The notes under the pieces: generated by a model | What the model saw: only the letters and a program-made list of their open reading frames with translations | Databases searched by the model: none | What the model was told of the DNA's origin: nothing | From: Lolium rigidum | Lineage: Eukaryota; Streptophyta; Magnoliopsida; Poales; Poaceae | Assembly: GCF_022539505.1 (NCBI RefSeq) | Contig: NC_061513.1 | Span: 177,040,017 to 177,104,016, forward strand | Length of the DNA: 64,000 nucleotides | Direction of reading: 5' to 3' | Position numbers and translations under genes: made by a program | Shown here: in pieces, positions 46,578-57,359 of the stretch | Numbering within the stretch: the first letter of the stretch is position 1 | How the letters are laid out: the number at the start of each line of letters is the position of its first letter

Positions 46578-48700
46578 TTTCTAAATACTTGTGGAGCTGT
46601 TATAGATTGCAAGAAGGAAAAAACTGTGACTAAATTTGCTGGTGAATCTTATGAGTTTAATTTCTCTAAATTTGCCAAAACTCCTTATAAAGCTGATTTG
46701 CCTAATAATGATTTTAGAGTTGAACAGTGTGCGTCTATTGCTCTTGCTCCTAATAATCCTTTGCAGCAACATTTGGAGGATAGTGAGAGTGAAGTCTTTA
46801 GGGAAGAAAGAAATGAGCTTGATGAAATTTTCCTTCGTCAACCTATTCTTAAACATGACTTGCCGGTTGAAGATTTAGGTACAACACCACCACCAAAGGA
46901 AGATCCTGTTTTTGATTTAAAACCGTTGCGTGATAATCTTAAGTATGCTCATATTGATGATAAGAAAATATATCCTGTTATTATTAGTTCTAAGCTTTCA
47001 GATTTTGAGGAAGAAAGATTATTGGAAATATTGAAGAAACACCGAGGAGCTATTGGCTACACTCTTGATGATTTGAAGGGGATTTCTCCCTCTATTTGCC
47101 AACATGCTATCAACATGGAAGATGATGCAAAGCCTGTTGTTGAACATCAGCATCGTGTAATTCCTAAGATGAAGGATGTGGTAAGGAATGAGGTATTAAA
47201 ACTTCTTGAAGATGGTATTATATATCCTATTGCTGATAGTAGATGGGTTAGTCCTGTGCATTGTGTTCCTAAGAAAGGAGGAATGACTGTTGTGCCTAAT
47301 GATAATGATGAGCTCGTCCCTCAAAGAGTAGTTGTAGGGTATAGAATGTGCATTGATTATCGAAAAGTTAATAAGGTTACTAAGAAAGATCATTACCCTT
47401 TACCCTTTATTGATCAAATGTTAGAAAGGTTGTCTAAAAATACTCATTTTTGCTTTCTTGATGGTTATTACGGGTTTTCACAAATTGCTTGTTAAAACTA
47501 AAGATCAAGAGAAAACCACTTTCACTTGTCCTTATGGAACTTATGCTTATAGGCGTATGCCTTTTGGTTTATGTAATGCTCCTGCTACTTTTCAAAGATG
47601 CATGTCTGCTATTTTTCATGGCTTTTGTGAGAATATTGTAGAGGTATTCATGGATGATTTTTCTGTCTATGGGAATTCTTTTGATAATTGCTTGCGAAAC
47701 CTTGATAAAGTTTTGCAGAGATGTGAAGAAACTAACCTTGTTCTTAATTGGGAGAAATGCCACTTTATGGTTAATGAAGGAATTGTATTGGGACATAAAA
47801 TTTCCGAGAGAGGTATTGAAGTTGGTAGAGCTAAAGTTGAAGCAATTGAGAAGATGCCCTATCCTAGGGATGTTAAAGGTATTCGTAGTGTTCTTGGTCA
47901 TGCTTGGGTTTTATAGGAGATTTATTAAAGATTTCTCCAAGATTTCAAAGCCTCTTACTAATCTTCTTCAAAAAGATGTACCTTTTGTTTTTGGTGATGA
48001 TTGTAAGGAAGCTTTTGAAACTCTAAAGAAAGCCTTAACAACTGCTCCTGTAGTTGAACCTCCTGATTGGAATTTACCTTTTGAAATTATGTGTGATGCT
48101 AGTGATTTTGCTGTAGGCGCTGTTCTTGGACAGCGAGTAGATAAAAAATTGAATGTTATTCATTATGCTACCAAAACTCTTGATGCTCCTCAAAGAAATT
48201 ATGCTACAACTGAAAAAGAATTATTAGCTGTAGTCTTTGCTTGTGACAAGTTTAGATCCTATATTGTTGATTCAAAAGTTACGATTCATACTGATCATGC
48301 TGCAATTAGACACCTTATGGAAAATAAAGATGCTAAGCCAAGGCTTATTATATGGGTGATTCTTTTGCAAGAATTTTATTTACATATTATAGATAGGAAA
48401 GGTGCTGATAATCCTGTTGCTGATAATTTGTCTAGATTGAAAAATATTGCTTATGATCCTGTTCCTGTTAATGATAGTTTTCCAAATGAACAATTGGCTG
48501 TAATAAAGGTGAGCTCGCGAGATAGTCCTTGGTACGTTGATTATGCTAACTTTATTGTATCCAAGTACTTGCCTCCAACCTTTTCAGCTCAGCAGAGGAG
48601 GAAATTCTTTTATGACTTGAGGCATTATTTTTGGGATGACCCACACTTATATAAAGAAGGAGTGGATGGTATTCTGCGAAGATGTGTTCCCGAATATGAA
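46578..48700 (+). pseudogene. Reverse transcriptase and RNase H region, frameshifted
   Basis: The frame to 47495 covers the RT fingers (WVSPVHCVPKKGGMTVV; YRMCIDYRKVNKVTKKDHYP; FCFLDGYYGFSQIA). A frame change near 47489 leads to the palm with CPYGTYAYRRMPFGLCNAPA and the catalytic FMDDFSVYG (about 47647-47674). Another near 47903 leads to [20 protein letters not shown] and RNase H, with its acidic residues visible in [25 protein letters not shown] and [11 protein letters not shown]. These enzymes copy the element RNA into cDNA. Catalytic residues are intact and the damage is frameshifts only, which suits a fairly young copy. Confidence 0.9.
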
Positions 48701-49856
48701 CAACAAGAGATATTGAGTAAGTGTCATGGTAGTGTTTATGGAGGACATCACAACCGCGCAAAAGGTTCTACAATCAGGTTTCTATTGGCCAACTCTCTTC
48801 AAAGATGCAAGAAAGTTTATTTTATCTTGTGATGAATGTCAAAGGGTTGGTAATATCTCCAGACGCAATGAAATGCCTATGAATTATACTCTTGTTATTC
48901 AACCATTCGATTGTTGGGGATTTGACTTCATGGGTCCTTTCCCTTCTTCAGAAGGTAACACTCATATACTTGTCGCTGTTGATTATGTTACTAAGTGGGT
49001 GGAAGCCATACCCACAAAAAGTGCAGATGGTGAGACCTCTTTAAGAATGCTTTTAGATATTATTTTTCCTAGATTTGGAGTTCCTAGATATCTTATGACT
49101 GATGGAGGTTCTCATTTTATTCATGGAGGTTTTAGAAAAACTCTTGCTAAATATGGTATTAATCATAGAATTGCTTCCGCTTATCATCCTCAAACTAGTG
49201 GGCAAGTAGAATTATCAAATAGAGAGATTAAATCTATCTTGCAAAAGACTGGTAATAAATCTAGAAAGAACTGGGCTATTAAATTGAAGGAAGCACTATG
49301 GGCTTATAGAACTGCTTATAAAAATCCCATGGGTATGTCACCGTATAAAATGGTTTATGGGAAAGCTTGTCATTTACCTTTAGAACTAGAGCACAAAGCT
49401 TATTGGGCTGTGAGAGAACTAAATAAAGATCCTAAACTTGCCGGTAAGAAAAGATTGCTACAATTGAGTTCTCTAGATGAATGGAGAAGTGAAGCTTATG
49501 AAAATGCTGAACTCTTTAAAGAGAAAGTTAAGAAATGGCATGATAGAAGAATTATCAAAAGAGAATTTAATGTTGGAGATAAAGTCCTATTGTATCGGTC
49601 TCGTCTCAGATTTTTTGCAGGGAAATTACTCTCAAAATGGGAAGGACCATATGTCATTGATGAGGTGTATCGTTCAGGGGCAATTAAAATTAGTTCTCTG
49701 CAAGGTAATGCCGCACAAGTGGTGAATGGACAAAGACTCAAGCATTATATCTCCGGTGATTCTTATAATGAAGATGTTGATGTTATTCGAGTGGTAACTC
49801 CGGAAGCTTTCATCAAAGGTCAAATTGACTGTTCTGCAGAGTTCGACTTTGAATAG
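48701..49856 (+). pseudogene. Integrase region, continuous after an early frame change
   Basis: The zinc-binding HHCC part spans a frame change near 48760 ([11 protein letters not shown] in one frame, [13 protein letters not shown] in the next). The core then stays open to 49856: the DDE triad lies in [19 protein letters not shown] and [11 protein letters not shown]. The C-terminus has the GPF-like [16 protein letters not shown] and ends without a chromodomain. Integrase inserts the cDNA and leaves the 5-bp duplication seen at both ends. Confidence 0.9.
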
Positions 49857-50195
49857 GTAACGATGATCGGTAAGAAAAAGTCCGGGTTTAACTTTCCGAA
49901 CAATGTTTTTGCTACTTTTGGAAAATATGAAAAATTACGAGATCGAAACGGAGTGGAGGAGACGCACGAGGGCGTGCCCCCATAGGCCGGCGCGGGCCCC
50001 AGCCTGGCCGCGCCGCCCTATGAGGACAGCTCCTCGCTGTCCCTCTCCGACTCTGGTTCGACCTGGTACTTTCCTTTTGTCGTGAAAATTTCTGCTATAT
50101 AATCCCCCGGACCCCTGGAGGTCCGTATATCATTTTCTCGACGTGTTTTGTTTCAAGGTGTTTCTGCCAGGATCTGTCTTTGATCTAGAAGCACC

Positions 50196-50741
50196 ATGGT
50201 CTCCAACAACAAGGGCAAGGGGCTTTCGGATGAAGATATTCAAGATCCCGAGTGGAAAGAGGTGGATGAGAGTGGCAAGGAATAAGATGAAGAAGAAGTG
50301 GAGGAAGACTCACGTGCATACCCGCGTGCCACCATCGCAAGCATCGAGGTGGTGGAAAACTCTTTCAGTACCAAGAAAAGCGCAAGAATTCGCACCGGAG
50401 GAAAGGTTCCACGTCACTACCTAGCTCCAAAGACATCTCCTCCAGGCACCTACAACCCCTTCCGCAATCTAATTTACAATAGTCAAATTGAAAGGATTCC
50501 CAAGGCAGTATTGCCTAGCAATTGGGATATAGATCGTTCTAACACTGCAGGAAGGATGAGGCCTGAAGCTGAAGAGTGGGGAAACAATTCTAAGAGTTGG
50601 GACTCGCCGTCGGACATACTTCTTAACCGCGTCGAGCACAATTCGGAGATGATCCGCAACCTCACGTACAGGATTGATGAGCTAAAGGAGCTTGTTGAGA
50701 AGCTTATCAAGAATTCATCACCACCACCGCCGAAGGAGTAA
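50196..50741 (+). pseudogene. Post-integrase ORF with one in-frame stop
   Basis: ATG 50196 (MVSNNKGKGLSDEDIQDPEW) opens a frame of 182 codons to TAA 50739-50741, interrupted by TAA at 50283-50285. The product is hydrophilic; the C-terminal 45 residues (ILLNRVEHNSEMIRNLTYRI...) form a likely short coiled coil ending SSPPPPKE. It has no membrane segments, so it does not look like an envelope protein even though it sits where Athila elements have their env-like ORF. Function unknown. Confidence 0.65.
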
Positions 50742-50777
50742 TTCATCATCGGTATTGGCACCCCCTTGGTTTGTTCC

Positions 50778-50790
50778 AAGCTTGGGGGAG
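50778..50790 (+). other. Internal copy of the polypurine motif
   Basis: AAGCTTGGGGGAG lies 37 bases after the post-integrase ORF and matches the terminal tract AAGCTTGGGGGGAG. It could act as a second plus-strand primer or be a relic of a former element end. Confidence 0.6.
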
Positions 50791-52516
50791 TGCCGCGGTA
50801 TCACATCATCACTATCTTTTATCTTTTTACTATCAAGTAGTGTCATATCATGAGTAGGGAAGTTATCATATGAGATGTGTTGCGGTATGGAAGTATCTCT
50901 CTTTTAGTTGGTTGTCTATGTATCCCTTGGTGTGAGTTATCGTTATGGAATATTAATGAGAAGTCTTATCATTTACATATTGCACATCTTATTTTAGTTT
51001 GCAATCTCTGCTATATGATTGATCTTGTTGTTAGTATTGGTATCACTTTGGGAGCATTGAGTAAATCTATTTGGTTTTGGCAAACTTAGCATTGGTCAAT
51101 AGCAACAACACTTTGAGTTTAAGTAGAAAAGAGGAAATGCATGTAGATATGTTATTATCTTTCTTGTTAGTTCCTAGCTTAGTATTCTGAAGTTAAAATT
51201 GTTTGTGCTTAAAAGGAAGATGCATGATTGTTTCTATCACATGTATATTTGTTTGTTTCCCTCAACTCTTATGCTTGCTAATCAACCTTGCTAGCCAAAG
51301 ACCTGCACTGAGAGGGAATACTTCTCGTGCATCCAAACCCTTAAACCAAACCTATGCCATCAGTGTCCACCATAACTACCTACTATGTGGTATTTCCCTG
51401 CCATTCCAAGTAAATACTTCATGTGCTACCTTTAAACAATTCAAAAGTTATTACCTCTTATTTGTGTCAATGTTTTATAGCTCATGAGGAAGTATGTGGT
51501 GTTTTATCTTTCAATCTTGTTGGGCAGCTTCCACTAATGGACTAGTGGCTTCATCCACTTATCCTATAATTTTGCAAAAAGAGCTGGCAACGGGGTTCCC
51601 AGCCCCAATAATTAACTTTCATTAATAATTCTCTTCACATGTTTTGCCCTGATTCATCAGTAAGCAACTTAATTTTGCAATAGACACTCCTCCATGGTAT
51701 GTGAAATGTTGGAAGGCACCCGAGGATTCGGTTAGCCATGGATTGAGAAAGCAAAGGTTGGGGGAGTGTCATCCTTAAATAAACTAAAGTACATGTGTAA
51801 ACAAAAGAGAAGAGGGATGATCTACCTTGCTGGTAGAGATAACGTCCTTCATGGGAGCCACTCTTTGGAAGTCTGTTTGGCAAGGGGGTTAGAGTACCCA
51901 CTACCATTCGTTGACAACAACAAACACCTCTCAAAACTTTACTTTCATGCTCTCTATATGATTTCAAAACTTAAAAAGCTCTAGCACATGATTTAATCCC
52001 TGCTTCCCTCTACGAAGGGCCCCTTCTTTTACTTTCATGTTGAGTCGGTAAACCTATTTCCCTCCATCTTAAGCAAGCAATTGAGTTGTTGTGATCCAAC
52101 CATCTATATTGTGATCTACTTAATCATGCCTTTTATTCTTCCTTGTTTAGTACAAGTTTTATCTGAATATAGCTTTGAAGGTTATCAATGTTATTGAGGA
52201 AATTATTATGATTGAGTATGCAAGTTTTGTTATAAGCTTTAATATAAGAGCGCTGCTCAATAGATAAGTATAATCTGTTAACTGTTCTCTGACCAAGAAC
52301 GAAGTTTGCCATCACCAAATATGATTTCTTATGCACCTTTATTTGTGATTTCCTTTTACTTGTTTCAAGTTGAATTATATGAGGAAGTTGTCTACTAGAA
52401 TGTCTTGTGTGAATTAATATGATGCTTCTTGTCCATATTTTATTTATTGACTCTTCACTCCATAAACATGTGGTCTTGTTTACCGAGTTCAGTTTCGCTT
52501 GGGGACAAGCGAAGTC
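50791..52516 (+). other. Non-coding 3' interior of the Athila-like element
   Basis: AT-rich, with only short frames and no motif. Such a long non-coding region before the 3' LTR is common in this lineage. Confidence 0.6.
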
Positions 52517-52517
52517 T

Positions 52518-52531
52518 AAGCTTGGGGGGAG
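52518..52531 (+). other. Polypurine tract before the 3' LTR
   Basis: AAGCTTGGGGGGAG, one base (T) from the LTR start TGATACGTCC at 52533. Confidence 0.88.
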
Positions 52532-53405
52532 TTGATACGTCCATTTTGCATCACTATTTTATATCATAATTTATTGTTATTCATTGATATCTTTTCATAT
52601 TTAGAGATGATACTTATGTTATTTCATCTATTTTGCATGTTTCATGGTTATTGGAGAATCGCGCACCAGAGTCAGGATTCTGCTGGAAAAAGCACCGTCA
52701 GAATGCAATATTTCGGAAGATCAACAACTAACGGGAATTATACTGAAAATCCTATTTTTCCAGAAGACGAAGATAGCCAAAAGGAGGAGCCGAGGAGGGC
52801 CGCCATGGCCCCCCCATAGGCCGGCGCGGGCCCAGGCCTGGCCGCGCCGCCATGTGGGGAGGGGGCCCACAGCCCCCTCTGACCTCCTCTCCTTCGCGTA
52901 CTTCTTCGTCCCGAAAACCTAAGCTCCAGAGGATAATCACGAAGAGTCACAGCCGCCTCTACGGGGCGGAAAACACCAGAGAGAAAAGAGCTCTCCGGCA
53001 GGCTGAAATCCGCCGGGGAAATTCCCTCCCGGAGGGGGAATTTGACGCCATCGTCACCGTCATCGAGCTGGACATCATTGGGATCATCATCACCATCATC
53101 TCCATCATCATCACCGCCATCTCCACCGCTGCACCTCGTCACCGCTGTAACAATTAGGGTTGGATCTTGATTGTTTGATAGGGGAAACTCTCCCGGTATT
53201 GATTTCTACTTGTTATTGATGCTATTGAGTGAAACCATTGAACCAAGGTTTATGTCCAGATTGTTATTCATCATCATATCACCTCTGATCATGTTCCATA
53301 TGATGTCTCGTGAGTAGTTTGTTTAGTTCTTGAGGACATGGGTGAAGTCTAAATGTTAGTAGTGAATTATGTTGGGGAATATTCAATGTTATGATATTTA
53401 AGTTG

Positions 53406-54782
53406 CACTACTAGGAAAAAGCCTATAGGTGGAGGCAATATGTGCCGGCGCACCAACTTGCACGTGCGCCGGTGGAAAGTGTTGCCGGCGCACCCCTTTT
53501 CCGCCGCGCCGGCGATGGACCTATACTGCCGGCGCACAAAAAAAATTAGTGCGCCGGGGATAAAATTCGAAGAGATCTGGCCGCCCCCAAAAATTCTGGG
53601 CACCTTACCCCCGGCGCACCTCTATGGTGGTGCGCCGGTGGTAGACAATTTACCACCAGCGCACCACCATAGAGGTGCGCCGGGGGTAAGTTGCCTAGAT
53701 TTTTCTCTCCACCCCCCCTGGGAATCGCCTTTTCAGTTTTCGAAAAAATAATAGAAAATGATAGAAAATTCAAAAAATAAAATCCTTTGAAATGCCCATG
53801 TAATATGTGATCTAGTTTTAGGGAAAATTTGAAAATTTGAATTTCGATGTATTATGCAAAATGGCATCATGTTTCGGTAAAACGGGATTGCTGGTTGCAT
53901 ACGACCTCCGATGAAAAACTTTTTTATATCAAAATCGATCTACTCGAAATTTCCTATTTGAATTCAACCGCCTACGGCCGTTTGGAGAAAAAATGGATTC
54001 GTCAAATTCAAAACAGAAACAGGACTTTTTTCAGATTTAAGATTTGGGTGAAAAAAAGAAAAAAATAGCCCCGGCGCACCACCCTACTTGGTGCGCCGGC
54101 GGTAAGGAGTGCTATATAGGCACAACTCAACCCGAGGTGCTCACTTTCCCCTTCTCTTTTCCTCCTCCTCCTCCTCCTCCATCTCCTGCTCCTCCTTCTC
54201 TATACCGAGCTTCTGCGGCGGCGAGCTACTCCGGCGACCTACTCATCCTCCTCCTCCACCGACGGCCACGACGTCCTCCGACCTCCTCCACCACCTCCAG
54301 CCTCCTCGACATCCTCCGGCCTCCTCCAACATCTCCGGCCTCCCCCATCACCGTCGGCCTCCTCCACCACCTCCGGCATCCTCCGGCAACCTCCACCTCC
54401 TCCGGGCTCCTCCACCTCCGGCCTACTCCTCCTCCTCTGGCCTACTACTCCTCCTCCTACACCGGCCCGCCAATCTTGGGAGCTTCCAGCATCCTCATGC
54501 ACCTCATGCACCTCCTACACCTGGCGCATAGACGACAACCACGGTTGACTAGCTAGATCTAGATCTAGATCTGGATCTAGATTTGAATTTTTTTGTTTTC
54601 TTGTATAACTTACCGCCGGCGAACTAGACAGGTGCGCCGGGGATAACGCGAGATACCGCCGGCGCACCGACTGGTGCGCCGGCAATAAGCTATTATCACC
54701 GGCCCGTTCGCACCGGCGGGCTCTTGGTGCGCCGGCAATAGCCCATTTTGGTGCGCCGGCAATAAGCCTTTTCCTAGTAGTG
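53406..54782. mobile_element. Non-autonomous CACTA (En/Spm) element
   Basis: It starts CACTACTAGGAAAAAGCCTAT and ends in the inverse of CACTACTAGGAAAAGGCTTAT. TTG is duplicated at 53403-53405 and 54783-54785, where the 5' LTR has it once. Many subterminal copies of GGTGCGCCGG/CCGGCGCACC in both orientations lie within about 300 bp of each end, the expected transposase-binding array. No transposase; the interior includes a CTCCTC-rich stretch (54160-54450) and a TAGATC repeat (54554-54584). Confidence 0.93.
53605..53689. repeat. 39-bp hairpin within the CACTA element
   Basis: Arms 53605-53643 and 53651-53689 pair with one mismatch; the loop is GACAATT. Each arm holds two CCGGCGCACC-type motifs. 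Confidence 0.9.
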
Positions 54783-55429
54783 TTGTGGTATTATTCTTCT
54801 AGTGGTGTCATGTGAACGTCGACTACATGTCACTTCACCTTATGGGCCTAGGGGAATACATCTTGTATTCGTTTGCTAATTGCGGGGTTGCCAGAGTGAC
54901 AGAAACCTGGACCCCCGTTGGTATATCGATGCAGGAGGGATAGCAGGATCTCAGAGTTTAAGGTTGTGGTTAGATTTATCTTAATTATTACTTTCTTGTA
55001 GTTACGGATGCTTGCAAGGGGTATAATCACAAGTATGTATTAGTCCTAGGAAGGGCGGTGCATTAGCATAGGTTCACCCACACAACACTTATCAAAACAA
55101 TGAAGATTAATCAGCTATATGAAGCGAAAGCACTAGACTAAATTCCCGTGTGTCCTTAAGAACGTTTGGTCATTATAAGTAAACAAACCGGCTTGTCCTT
55201 TGTGCTAAAAAGGATTGGGCCACTCGCTGCAATTATTTCTCTCGCACTTTACTTACTTGTACTTTATTCATCTGCTATATCAAAACCCCTGAATACTTGT
55301 CTGTGAGCATTTACAGTGAATCCTTCATCGAAACTGCTTGTCAACACCTTCTGCTCCTCGTTGGGTTCGACACTCTTATTTATCGAAAATACTACGATAC
55401 ACCCCCTATACTTGTGGGTCATCACTCGT

Positions 55430-56377
55430 CACGTCGTCGTTCAAGGAGGGATCGCCTGCGAGAGGAGAAGCTCCTCACGGTGTCGTGCTGCCCTCCATGC
55501 GTGAGGAGAGGATGATGATGACTTCCTCTCGTTGAGTTTTCAACGAAGAGGTAAGTTGGGCTGGGCCAGGCCGTGGTGTTGGGCTTATGGTGGGCTAGTT
55601 ACTGGGCTGCTGCGGTCTGGTAAGGTCCAGGTGAGTTTTTCCCTTCTTTTCCTTTTTCTATTTTTATTTTCTGTTTTATACTTCCTATTTGAATTCCTAT
55701 TTGAATTCAATACTGTTTGCAAATATTTCAATTATGTTGATTCAATCAAGATTTGGTATACTGACTATTGTTTCACTATTCTATTTGAATTCATATTTTA
55801 TATTAGATTATTTGCATATTTGTGAACTTATTCAAAATAGCAAATGGACATGAGTTGATATTTTCACTTAACTTTCCTTTTTGTTATGAATTCCGATTCA
55901 ATTTAGAAATATAAGAGTTGATACCTTATTCTCAAGGTATTTCTGAAGTTGTCATTATGTCTTAATTCCTATTTGAGAAATTAATCACTTGCATGTTAGT
56001 TTATGTGAGCAACATTTTATTAAGGTTTTATAGGTTTGATGATAACCCATATTAATTAGCATTTGTGTTATGGTCTATGAACACTTTGAATTATCTAGAG
56101 TAGATATTACTCTCCTCAAGGTTGGGTCTTAATTATATAGATAAGTGGTTGGTATGAGTGGTTATTCACCACATATAGGTTTTTAATTGTGAGTTTAAGC
56201 ACTAGATGTTTCTTAGGTTTAATTAGTGAAGCATAGAATTTAGCTAATGAGCAATTCTAGGGTTCTAATTATATTCACCTAATGGTACTTGGTTCAATTC
56301 TCAATTATGGTCTGGTTTTATAATTGTAATCACCCAAGTGATTCACAACTAGGTTTGAGATATAATTCTGGGTTATA
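55430..56377. other. Probable continuation of the Gypsy LTR interrupted at 43542
   Basis: Across the Athila-like insertion, GAGGGTGCCTCGT joins CACGTCGTCG. 55630-56377 is AT-rich like 41200-42900. No gene is seen. Confidence 0.45.
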
Positions 56378-57359
56378 GATGAGCAGCCGGCGCTGCGGCC
56401 ATCCGGAGGAAACCGAGGTGGCCTCCACATCGGAGAGGCCGCCCGCGGCGGTGCGACAATGCCGCAAACGACGCCGCTGCTGCTCGAGCCCAAGCCCGAG
56501 TCCTCGGAGGAGGACCCCGACCTCCGCGCCGCGCTGCTCATCTCGGCGGCGGAGGAGGACACGAAATGGCCGCACCTCCATGCGGCCATTCGCACCTCCG
56601 AGATGGAGGAAGCGGCCCGGCGGGAGGTGGAGGAAGCCGAGGCCTGGGAGTTGTACGCCCAGGCCCGCCAGGCACGACGGGAGGAGGAGGAAGCGGCGCG
56701 GCGGGAGGAGGCCACGTGCCACGCGGAGGAGCAGCGGCGCGAGGACCAGCGGCGGCAGGAGGCGAGGCGCCGCGCGGAGGAGGAGCGGCGCCAGAAGGCC
56801 AGGCGCCGCGCCTGGCAGGAGAGGGAGCAGCGCCTCAGGGAGGAGGCGTTGCTCCGTGCGCCGCCGCTTCCTCGGGTGGCACCGGACCCCCACTCGGCCT
56901 GGGAGGAGGCCCTGTGGTCTCCGTGGCCGGAGTCCCCGACGCGCTCGAGCCACAACAGTGCCTCGCCGCTCGGGGACGTCGTCAACGCCGACGACGCCCA
57001 CAGGGGCTAGGCGGTGCACCGGCGACCACCGCGCCGTCGACCAAACCCTAATAGAGGGTTTTGAGTTTAAATTTTAAAGCCCATATAGAGGGCTTCTTTT
57101 GTTAGTTATTTGCCCAAAATAGGGCTATGTACAAATTTTCCCAAAATAGGGCATATGTTTAATCAAATTTCGTTTAAATTTGCATTTTTACTTTTATTTT
57201 TTCTATTTCTTCATTATGCGTCCGCACGTTGGGCGCAGCGTGCGACCCAAACGGACACGCGGACGCGGGCCGCTGTCCGCGTGTCCGCTCGGCCACCCAA
57301 ACGGCCCAAAACAGACGGTCCAACGAGTCCGTTTAGGTCGCGCGGTTGGAGATGCCCTT
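56378..57359 (+). mobile_element. Second, 5'-truncated copy of the Harbinger-type element
   Basis: Homology to 4692-6020 starts near CCGGCGCTGCGG (about 56387; element-1 counterpart near 5069) and runs to the right terminus GGTTGGAGATGCCC at 57357. It is followed by TTA, in line with a Harbinger target. The left inverted repeat and the first 380 bases are absent. Confidence 0.8.
56459..57010 (+). CDS. Element-carried E/R-rich ORF, open copy
   Basis: The ATG frame is 183 codons to TAG 57008-57010, and the same frame is already open from about 56380 (LRPSGGNRGGLHIGEAARGG), so the true product would be longer if the 5' part were present. Segments: LLLEPKPESSEEDPDLRAAL, then KWPHLHAAIRTSEMEEAARR, then a helix of about 80 residues with alternating Glu/Arg blocks (REEEEAARREEATCHAEEQ...), and a Pro/Trp-rich tail (WEEALWSPWPESPTRSS). 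No known domain, no transposase signature, no signal peptide. Relative to the copy at 5006, the frame is kept. Expression is unknown. Confidence 0.55.
   Translation: MPQTTPLLLEPKPESSEEDPDLRAALLISAAEEDTKWPHLHAAIRTSEMEEAARREVEEAEAWELYAQARQARREEEEAARREEATCHAEEQRREDQRRQEARRRAEEERRQKARRRAWQEREQRLREEALLRAPPLPRVAPDPHSAWEEALWSPWPESPTRSSHNSASPLGDVVNADDAHRG

Larger units (their letters stand above)
43543..55424 (+). mobile_element. Athila-like Gypsy retrotransposon, full structure, degenerate coding
   Basis: The 5' LTR 43543-45053 and 3' LTR 52533-55424 (which carries an inserted CACTA element) are flanked by CTCGT at 43538-43542 and 55425-55429. The primer site is a perfect tRNA-Asp match and the polypurine tract adjoins the 3' LTR. 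Order inside: gag, protease, reverse transcriptase, RNase H, integrase, then a non-pol ORF. tRNA-Asp priming, no chromodomain, long LTRs and a post-integrase ORF fit the Athila lineage. At least five frame changes break gag-pol, so this copy is not autonomous. LTRs differ at about 40 sites by eye (near 2.7%). Confidence 0.93.
52533..55424 (+). repeat. 3' LTR of the Athila-like element, interrupted
   Basis: LTR sequence at 52533-53405 and 54786-55424, with a CACTA element plus a TTG duplication in between. Without them the LTR is 1512 bp, against 1511 for the 5' LTR. Confidence 0.95.

Noticed and set aside
54044..54556. Ser/Pro/His-rich frames in the CACTA element
   Set aside because: Product of a CTCCTC-rich simple sequence, open in more than one frame; no transposase motif.
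53406..54782. GGTGCGCCGG repeats as a CRISPR-like array
   Set aside because: The repeats are irregularly spaced, in both orientations and clustered near the ends of a CACTA element with a target duplication; this is a eukaryotic genome.
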